Below are positions 56,953 to 64,000 of a stretch of DNA of 64,000 nt, piece by piece. The DNA lies in contig JANAVB010005597.1 of assembly GCA_029216955.1 (NCBI GenBank), positions 45,013,060 through 45,077,059 on the forward strand, read 5' to 3'. Numbering within the stretch: position 1 is the first letter of the stretch; every line of letters begins with the position of its first letter. Source of the stretch: Iris pallida. Its lineage: Eukaryota; Streptophyta; Magnoliopsida; Asparagales; Iridaceae. The position numbers were made by a program, and so were the translations under genes. Below the pieces are notes generated by a model, which worked only from the letters and a program-made list of their open reading frames with translations, ran no database searches and was not told the origin of the DNA.

Positions 56953-59156
56953 ATTGGGTTTTGGACACGAAATTGGGTTTACCCAGTTTACCTATGCACA
57001 GTCCCATATTTCCAGATTTGGGATATTTTCCCAGTTTTTAAAATCGAAATTCAAAACTATTTTTATTATGATTTATACATGTATATGTATATTTTCAGTG
57101 TATGTATAGGTAGTGTATGTATATGTGTGTGTGTAGGTGAGAATTGAGGATATACATATGTGTATATATGTAGTTATGTATATATATACATATATATGTA
57201 TATAGGTGTATTGTGTGTGTGGGGGGAACTAATTCCTGGTTCCAGAAATCTGGAAACCCCCCTTGCTGTGTCCAGCATTCCCCCTCTCTCTCACTGTTCT
57301 CACCTCACTCTAAGTCACTCACTCTCTCACTCTATTTTACTCTCTCTCTATATATATGTTTTATATATAGGTTTGTCTATATATATATATGATATATATA
57401 TATTTGTATAGATCATATATAGTGTCATTGTATATATATGTGAGTGAGTTGTATTATATATATAGTGTATTTATATATTGATATATAGGTAGTAGGTAGA
57501 TTGTGTATATCTATATATATATATAGATATATATATACGTGACTTTCTAGGTATAGTTTTATTTGGAAACCTATAAGTTATCTAGCCTATGGCCTAAGTT
57601 ACTAGCCTATGGCATTAGGGGCTAACCCCAATTGGCCTAATGACTTAAACACTAACTAGTTGACCCTTGTTGACTAAGGGTTGACCAAAGTCAACCTTAG
57701 GTCAAATTTGACCTAGTTAACCTAGAATTGACTAGGATTGACCTAAAATGACTAGTTTAACTAGTTTGACTAAAACCTTAACTAGTTTGACTATGGTTGA
57801 CCTAACTTTGACTAGTTTGACTTTAGAGTTGACCAGAGTTGACCAAGAGTTGATTTTTGACCAAATTGACCTAGAATTATGTAGTATGCATAGTGAACTT
57901 CATTTTTACTATTTAGAATACATTATGACTTGTGTTGCTCTGATCAGGAGCCCGACACCTCTCCTCAGACAGCATATTCTCTACAGACATTCATACAGCA
58001 GGCGAGTACATTCTCTGACCGTTTCATACTTGTTCAGGCTTTACTTTCTCGCTCTAGATTACTTTACTTGATGCTGTCACGTTGGTAACACGGATTGGTA
58101 CTATATGGATCTTTACATGAGATGTTATCCCCCTCGGGAGCATTGGGTACTTCATGTTACGTGTGTTTCACTATCATCATGTACTCCTATGCTTCCATCA
58201 TTCATGTGTACTCATGTGATCATGTACTCTCATGATTCACTGAGCCCTCATGTATAACTTCACGTATACTCATTTATGAGCCTCATGTGAAGTAATGTAT
58301 AATAACGTAACCTGTCTAGATCCTTGTGTATTGATTGGGAAAACGGGGGAGTAGAAGTGGACATGTGAATAATTCCAAAGTAGTGTAATCATGTGCAAAC
58401 TCAGTAGTATAATCATGTATAAATTCTAGCTATTCATATGCCTATCTTGTACTCTACATCACTAGTCACTTACAGTTCTCTATATACAGTAGATATTTCC
58501 TTACAGCTATCTCTTTTACAACGTATATTTTCTTTCAGCATTTCCTGTATCTTACTCTATTGCCTGTATCGTATTTCCTAACCTGATATGAACTGTGTGA
58601 GATGTATTGTGCTCGTTCCTGTCCTGATTGGACCTGTTGAAAATATTACAGAGGATGAGGATGAGGCATGGGTGACTACATATTATAGAGCAGGACTAGA
58701 TGACACTTGTGTTGAGGACCCTCAGCAGGATCCACCTGCAGCTGAGGATGTTGCTCCAGTAGTCTAGACCAGTTAGCTAGACAGTCTTTCTACTTTATTA
58801 TTCGTCTCACATTCTGAGTTGTATTTTGAGATGTGGAGATGTATAAACTCTTAGACTTATTGTATTATGAGTTGACATTCTGGATGTTATGTATCCTAGA
58901 CACTTAGACTTATTTTATCTATGCTACTGTTCTCTTTGAGTTACTATCTATCTATCTATCTGTCGTTCATTCTTCTACCTTAGATGTGATTGAGACTGTA
59001 TATTGTGATGTCACCTCCATTCGGAGAGTATAAACTGTACAGGTACCTTTATATTGTTAGATGATTGACCTAGGACAGCATTCTACCGCCGACACTGCGG
59101 CGTAGGCTGGACGTACCCACGTCTCGTGCCCTTACTCTAGGGTGCGGGTCGTGACA
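56953..59156 (+). repeat. Right LTR of the Tekay element, second part
   Basis: Continues the match with 33699-35709 and 44850-45171, including the W-box cluster (57637-57880). It preserves the sequence lost at the left-LTR break ('gagttgtattttgagatg', about 58815). Confidence 0.9.
57637..57880 (+). promoter_or_regulatory. W-box cluster, right LTR copy
   Basis: Same array as 34525-34770, with a few cores changed (for example ttggcc for ttgacc at the start, and ttgatt near the end). Confidence 0.6.
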
Positions 59157-60100
59157 GCTGGAGCTTGCGAAAAGGAAGAAGACGTTGAGTGTCTGTATCT
59201 GCCTCAGTGGTTGTGCGATGTCTTTGTCTGTCTATGTATGTTCGTTTGTGGAAGAAGGAAATGATCCCTCTATTTATAGTCTGCAGGCTGGCTGCTCATG
59301 CGCGTATATGTAGGATGCGCCTGGACGCGGGGATGCCACGTGGTGAATACTGATTGAGGCGCATGGTCGATGCACCCTGATTAAGGAGTTGAATTCTTCA
59401 TGCTACTCTTGTGGGCTGGCACGTAGCAGGGGAGAGGATCTTTCTGTTGCTGAGATCTTGGGTGAATCGAGTCAAAGGACACGTGTCGTAGGCCTATGGC
59501 TCGGAGATCTCGGATTTGATGGAGAATGATCTGGTAGGATGTGCCTGGGATCGGGCGTATGAGGAGACTTTGGCTCGTAACCTTTAGGAGTCACGAACGA
59601 TTCGGGGCACATAGCTTTTGAGACGCATGCGAGGCTTCAGTAGTGGCTTTACTTCAGAGAAAAGTCTGAGGCGCATGGCTTTTGAGGTGCATACAGAGCT
59701 TCAGTAGTGACTTTACTTCTGACTTTAGGGATCAGAGAAAAGTCTGAGGCGCATACAGAGCTTTGGGCGCATGGCTGCGGAGGCGCATACAAGATGGTTG
59801 GACGGCCACGTGGTTGTAACCGTCGGAGGGAAGTAATGATGATGCTGACGTAGGTGACACTTCTTCTTCTGAAAAAGCTGCCAACTGTTCAGTCCTCGGG
59901 AGACGTGCTGCCAACTCTGTCGGACTTCAGCATTTAATGTTTTTGACAGGTAATAGACTGTTGAGTGGGCGCATCGATCGGCGTTCTACTAGGCGCATGG
60001 GGCCGCATGCTTGTGAAGTGCTTGGTGCTGAGGGGCGCGTCTATGTGATACACGGTCTGACCGGCACATCCACTCCGTATGACACATCTTTTGGTGCGAC
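59157..60100 (-). other. Promoter-like region with GAGGCGCAT cores
   Basis: A minus-strand TATA box lies at 59271-59278, with a CT-poor leader running toward the gypsy insertion. Cores of the form GAGGCGCAT or close variants occur at 59356, 59620, 59668, 59684, 59746, 59764, 59780, 59965, 59990 and 60000, several spaced 16-18 bp. No protein-coding sequence is evident. It was continuous with 31269-31900 before the gypsy insertion. Confidence 0.5.
59271..59278 (-). promoter_or_regulatory. TATA box, minus strand
   Basis: TATAAATA on the minus strand within 'actataaatagaggg'. Confidence 0.6.
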
Positions 60101-60134
60101 TGTAGAAGCATGGAAAATATCAGAATAATGGTCT

Positions 60135-60723
60135 ATGCGGCTCCGGATACGAAGCCCATGCGGCTCATATAGGAGCTATCTTATACGGTTCAAAGGAAGA
60201 CTCTCAGTCTCATGCGGCTCGAGAGTGTATGCGGATCAGCAGGAATATGCGGCTCGATCGATGCCACGTGTCCCCTTGTGATCCTTCCCTACAGCTGGTC
60301 CTTTGAATAGTGGCCTCATTTAATGCTCTGACACGATTTGACGACTGTGGCGGCTCTGGCATAAAGTGTCATAATGGCTCTGCCATAATGACAGACTCTT
60401 CGGGAAAAGAAGAAGATCTCTGACCCGATCCGTCAGAAATCCTAGGTTGCCACGTGGCAACATCTCATGTGGCTTAAATAGAAAATAGCTCCATACGGCT
60501 CACTAAGAAGTCACTCTATATGATTAGCAGAAATCAGCCATATGCGGCCCACTGAAAGCTCAGCCCCTGCGGCTCAATACAACGCTAGCTCATGCGGCTC
60601 GTAAAGACTATGCATATGCGGCTCATTGATTGTTCGTTCCCTGCGGCTCGATGAAGCATTGTCCTATGCGGCTCACGAAGAGTATCTCCCTGCGGTTCAA
60701 GTGGTGTCCATCCTATGCGGCTC
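60135..60723 (+). repeat. Regular array of ATGCGGCTC cores (left arm)
   Basis: Cores (inverse complement of GAGCCGCAT) start at 60135, 60158, 60212, 60229 (variant), 60247, 60493 (variant), 60542 (variant), 60567, 60592, 60616, 60641, 60666, 60690 and 60715. From 60542 on, the step is 24-25 bp throughout, while the 16 bases between cores are unrelated. Confidence 0.85.
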
Positions 60724-61057
60724 CGACAGTATCCACAATCAAAACACGTGGCATCGGATCAATCAAGGATTTAACCGAATCCCAACAAGAATATTTGATA
60801 TCATCGTCATAATTACTAAGATCAGGGCATATCATTTATTATCAAGCTAATGGGACACGTGGCGAGCAATCAGACATTGGCATAATCAATCATGAAGATT
60901 TAAAGCAATTAGCATTAATTGCTCACAAGATACGGTGCTATCCGCATTAATGGCCTAGATTTATTGTAATCAGGATCAAGGGTTCAGATAGATTGAAGGA
61001 GCGTCGACATTCCAAACAAATGATCATTAGCAAACCCTAATGATCACACCCCACTCC

Positions 61058-61065
61058 TATAAATA
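61058..61065 (+). promoter_or_regulatory. TATA box of the left arm
   Basis: TATAAATA in 'ctcctataaatagcc', about 40 bp before the point where the two arms diverge. Confidence 0.65.
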
Positions 61066-61552
61066 GCCAGCATCATTCCCTTGCAAAAACCCCCCGGCAA
61101 CTGGAGAATAAAAAAAAAGAGAGAGACAGATATGTTTGCCATTGATTGTAAAAGAACAGAACAATTATCGGAGGACTGAACTTAGACTCACAATACAAAC
61201 TCGCTCGTACAAAGAAAGCCTAGGGACGAAAACTTAGGTACAGCAGACTAAGTACGATTGTTTATTTTTGATTCTGGGGGGTGACGATAGAGGCTCGGGA
61301 AAGCGACGGCCGCTCTGCCTTACTCCTTGGACGATCAGTATACAGTCTTGGCTCGGGGAAGATCTGCTCGACGTTGATGAAGAAACGCTCTTCTTACTCT
61401 CCTCGGATTGCTCTCCTGGCTTATCTCTCTCTCTGTGATTATTAAGAAGGAAGGGGGAGCTCTCTCTGTGTAGATCTCTCTCTTCTTATTTCTTTTGGTG
61501 CCGACCTCTCTCTCTCTTCTTCTTTTTTTTTTCACAAGGGAATGATGCTGGC

Positions 61553-61560
61553 TATTTATA
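61553..61560 (-). promoter_or_regulatory. TATA box of the right arm
   Basis: TATAAATA on the minus strand, mirror of the left-arm box. The two would transcribe toward each other across the 61090-61535 centre. Confidence 0.65.
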
Positions 61561-61894
61561 AGAGTGGGGGGTGATCATTAGGGTTTGCTAATGATTATCT
61601 GTTTGGAATGTCGGTGCTCCTTCATTCTATCTGAACCCTTGATCCTGATTATAGTGAATCTCGGCCATTAATGCGGATAGCATCGTATCTCATGAGCCAC
61701 TAATGCTAGCTGCTTTAAATCCTCGTGATTGATTATGCTAATATCTGATTGCTCGCCACGTGTCCCATTAGCTTGATGATAAATGATATGCCCTGATCTC
61801 AGTAATTATGATGATGATGTCAAATACATTTGTTGAGATTCGGTTAAATCTCTTATTGATCTCATGCCACGTGTCTTAATTGTGAGTCCTGTCA

Positions 61895-62473
61895 GAGCCG
61901 CATAGGATTGACTATCCTCGAACCGCAGAGAGATACTCTTCCTGAGCCGCATGAGATAATGCCTCATCGAGCCGTAGGGGACGAACCTTCCGTGAGCCGC
62001 ATATGCATAGTCTTTGCGAGCCGCATGAGCTAGCATTGTATTGAGTCGCAGGGATTGAGCTCTCGGTGGGCCGCATATGGCTGATTTCTGCTAACCATAT
62101 AGAGTGACTTCTTCATGAGCCGCATGGAGTTGTTTTCTATTTAAGCCGCATGAAAGTTGCCACGTGGCAACCTAGGATTTCTGACGGTTCGGGTCAGAGA
62201 TCTTCTTCCTTTCCCGAAAAGTCTGTCATTATGGCTGAGCCATTATGACACTTTATGTCAGAGCAGTCACAGTCGCCAAGTCGTGTCAGAGCATTAAATG
62301 AGGCCACCCCCAAGCGACCAGCTGTAGGGAAGGATCACACATGGCATCCATCGAGCCGCATATGCCTTGCTGAACCGCATACGCTCCCGAGCCGCATGCG
62401 ATTGAGAGTCTTCTTTGAACCGCATAGGGCCGCTCCTGTGTGAGCCGCATAAGCTTCTTACTCCAAGCCGCAT
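61895..62473 (-). repeat. Regular array of GAGCCGCAT cores (right arm)
   Basis: On the plus strand, cores start at 61895, 61920, 61944, 61969, 61994, 62018, 62043, 62068, 62092 (degenerate), 62117 and 62143, a step of 24-26 bp. A second group starts at 62353, 62372, 62389, 62417, 62442 and 62465 at 17-28 bp. Variants include GAACCGCAT and GAGTCGCAG. Confidence 0.85.
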
Positions 62474-62610
62474 GGATCATTATTCTAATATTTTCCATGC
62501 TTCTACAGGACCCCCTTCAAATTTTTCAATTTGTAAAAATTGGAATACTTTGAACAAGAAGCATGGCCCCGTTCATGCCACATAGGATTTTTCTGTCTGC
62601 CTGAGCTTCC

Positions 62611-62654
62611 TAGCCGCATAAGTGCCTTAGCCGCATAAATTTATCTGGCCGCAT
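62611..62654 (+). repeat. Short TAGCCGCAT array
   Basis: Three cores at 62611, 62628 and 62646, 17-18 bp apart, about 200 bp upstream of the next promoter. Confidence 0.75.
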
Positions 62655-62853
62655 AAACTGGTTGCCACGTGTCCTGAACACGTGTGCAAATCTTCATTAA
62701 GTGCCTTTGATTTGATTTAACACCGCCATTTGGGGGAGGATCCCAAGAGTCGGTTTTGCCTTGATCGAAGCGTTTTGTCTTTATTCTTTGGGGGCGACGC
62801 GTAATCCGAGGCATACTCCGAGACGTCTGTTCGTTTCGTGGGTCTCTTTTGCC

Positions 62854-62861
62854 TATAAATA
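62854..62861 (+). promoter_or_regulatory. TATA box of the split gene
   Basis: TATAAATA in 'gcctataaatagg', 109 bp before the ATG. The leader between is CT-rich, as in many plant genes. Confidence 0.7.
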
Positions 62862-62962
62862 GGAGTCTTTAAGCCTCTTGGGGTTTTTCTTTACCTTCTC
62901 TCTTTGCTCTGGATCTCTATTTGCCGTCTTTGCTCTTCGTCTTCTTCCTTTAACAACCGACA

Positions 62963-63104
62963 ATGGCTCCCAAGAAAGCTGCAGCATCGAAGGCCGCTAA
63001 GGGTAAGGCAGTTGCTTATACAGCGACTGTTGCGGCAAACGTAGTCGCCCCTCCGCCGGTCATTGCGCACTCCATCCATCCCGATGTCCATCCGTCTATC
63101 GCTG
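62963..63104 (+). CDS. Exon 1 of a split gene of unknown function
   Basis: The ATG context is 'accgacaATGGCTCCC', good for plants. It encodes 47 residues: a Lys/Ala-rich start (MAPKKAAASKAAKGKAVAY) then a Pro/Val/His region. The exon ends g|gtaaga at 63104, one base into a codon. Uninterrupted reading past the donor gives 79 codons but soon turns into the GCCGCAT-bearing intron, so splicing is the better model. The basic start could be a nuclear or DNA-binding tail. It has its own TATA box and leader. I do not recognise the protein. Confidence 0.6.
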
Positions 63105-63588
63105 GTAAGAGATCGTCTGAAAACCCTAACTGTCGCCATGGCTCTGCTGCATACTTTATGCACAAGCCACGTATACGGGGCTTTATTGATGGGACTGCAT
63201 GAGCCCTTCGTCTTATGGGGCCGCATGAACTTGTTATACTCGATCTGCGTTTGCATACGTATTTTTGATTTGGGCTGCATAAGCGTTGCTCACCTTTTTT
63301 TGAACCGCAGAAATTCGTCTGCTCACGTCAGCTCGCATGAATCTGACTCTATAGGCTTGCTTAACCTGAACCGCATGGGTCTATCAGTTCGTCTGGACTT
63401 GAGTTGTATGAGCTCGGCTAACTCAGAGCCGCATGAGGTTATGATGCACTGAACCGCATATACGTATCAAATGCTGAGCCGCATGAAGCTGTAACGAGCC
63501 GAGCCGCATAGGCTCAGATGACCTTTCCAATGCTTCTATTTTTTTTTTTTGACTATCTTCTAACCTCGTTTCTTTCGTATTTTTCCAG
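63105..63588 (+). other. Intron carrying a GAGCCGCAT-type array
   Basis: Donor gtaaga, acceptor tttttccag preceded by a T-rich tract and a branch-point-like 'ttctaac' (about 63557). Cores occur at 63192, 63218, 63272, 63302, 63330, 63368, 63401, 63426, 63451, 63476 and 63501. The last five are exactly 25 bp apart. Confidence 0.65.
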
Positions 63589-64000
63589 TAAGCTTGCCCG
63601 TAAATCCTGCTGGGGAGCTTATAGTGGGTTCGAATCAATTCGCCCTGGGCGTGCGTCTTGACGACTTAATTAAGCATGTATCGAATCAATTCCCTACTGA
63701 TGAGCCTTCGGAGAGGTTGAAGGCTATAGAGAGTCAAACCCTTCATTACCTCCGTTCCATGATGAATACTGGGAAGCTGGATGGAAAATACCTGAAGCCT
63801 TTGTTCCTTTTTGGGGATGCTTTAACCATCAAGAATCCTCGGGTCTTAGAGATTTCTGAGAACTGGGATTTTTCTTTGGATGGGGTGGCAATCCATATTC
63901 CTCTCATGGAACGTCATTATCCTTTATCATGGTTCAATATGGTGTTGCTAGACCGGAAGATGGTGTGTAACCTAACTCCCACTCAATCAGGGATGTTGAT
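63589..64000 (+). CDS. Exon 2 of the split gene, runs off the window
   Basis: After the acceptor the frame set by exon 1 is open for all 137 codons to the window end. It begins VSLPVNPAGELIVGSNQF, goes through RLDDLIKHVSNQF, LRSMMNTGKLDGKYLKP and ISENWDFSLDGVAIHIPL, and ends near LTPTQSGML. Composition is that of a globular protein with many hydrophobic residues. No catalytic motif is evident and I do not recognise the family; a retroelement-associated protein (gag-like or extra ORF) is possible because surrounding sequence is repeat-like. The frame agreement across the intron supports the gene model. Confidence 0.6.

Larger units (their letters stand above)
31901..59156 (+). mobile_element. 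Ty3/gypsy retrotransposon, Tekay (chromovirus) lineage, with large nested insertions
   Basis: LTRs of about 4 kb start TGTAACACCC (31901; 50307) and end GTGACA (45171; 59156). The gag-pol order protease, RT, RNase H, integrase, chromodomain marks Ty3/gypsy, and the chromodomain plus 'ttttgaggacgaaatt' before the 3' LTR marks Tekay. Flanks are actgg (left) and gctgg (right), matching at 4 of 5. The left LTR is split by filler DNA plus a Sirevirus (35710-44849); the right LTR is split by a CACTA element (52132-56952). The coding region has several stops and a frameshift, so the element is dead. Confidence 0.92.
60101..62507. repeat. Large inverted repeat with ~1 kb arms
   Basis: The plus-strand sequence from 60101 (TGTAGAAGCATGG) to about 61088 matches the inverse complement of 62507 back to about 61536. 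The arms differ at roughly one position in eight by eye. The centre (about 61090-61535) is unrelated between halves. Each arm carries a GAGCCGCAT array, a TTGCCACGTGGCAA palindrome (near 60451 and 62155) and a TATA box pointing to the centre (61058-61065 plus; 61553-61560 minus). The most likely origin is two copies of one LTR in tail-to-tail orientation. No clear target duplication flanks the pair. Confidence 0.8.

Noticed and set aside
61806..62498. Minus-strand open frames with repeated MRL, YAV and CGS words
   Set aside because: They arise from the GAGCCGCAT array; the same array in the other arm gives different frames.
60101..62507. Mutator-like transposon with 1-kb terminal repeats
   Set aside because: No 8-11 bp duplication at the outer ends, and each arm ends in a promoter facing inward as LTRs would. 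Tail-to-tail LTRs fit better, though not proven.
60135..63509. CRISPR array
   Set aside because: The conserved unit is only 9 bp, spacers are 16 bp, no cas genes exist and the DNA is plant nuclear. The similarity is in regular spacing only.

Overview
The window is repeat-dense plant nuclear DNA, almost certainly from an angiosperm. Evidence: Ty1/copia Tork-type and Sirevirus-type elements, Tekay-type Ty3/gypsy elements with long LTRs, initiator-Met-tRNA primer sites, hAT, Mutator-like, PIF/Harbinger and CACTA elements with textbook target duplications, long (TA)n tracts, and fragments of plant genes (a G-type lectin receptor kinase and RER1). I cannot name the species. No intact ordinary host gene is visible. 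The best gene candidate is a split gene that runs off the right edge (from 62963).

Layout. 626-6346: a Tork-lineage copia element on the minus strand with both LTRs and a gag broken twice. 8169-10685: a stack of three DNA transposons, hAT containing Mutator-like containing Harbinger. 10839-11576: a second, short hAT element. 11749-31268: two direct copies of a ~2 kb LTR-like unit; the second is split by another LTR (15489-30276), which itself holds a gypsy LTR plus non-coding sequence (17038-22719) and a complete non-autonomous LTR element (22720-29831). 31901-59156: a Tekay-type gypsy element with ~4 kb LTRs. Its left LTR carries an inverted filler copy of its own leader/gag, into which a Sirevirus with an extra intact ORF (36435-37715) inserted. 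Its right LTR carries a 4.8 kb CACTA element that captured an RER1 exon. 59157-64000: a region built around arrays of a 9-bp core (GAGCCGCAT and variants), a ~1 kb-armed inverted repeat, and the split gene.

How the parts work together. Most of the window is nested insertions, so age order can be read from who interrupts whom. The coding elements are all defective through nonsense changes of mainly C-to-T/G-to-A type plus frameshifts. Exceptions to decay are the open 426-residue ORF in the Sirevirus and the open reading frame at the right edge.

Most unusual signals: (1) a regular array of GAGCCGCAT-type cores at ~25 bp steps with unrelated spacers, present in both orientations and also in the intron of the split gene; (2) a cluster of about 18 WRKY-type W-box cores in ~250 bp of the gypsy LTR; (3) the same palindrome, GAGTTCGGCCCGAACTC, in LTRs of two different copia lineages and upstream of the extra ORF.
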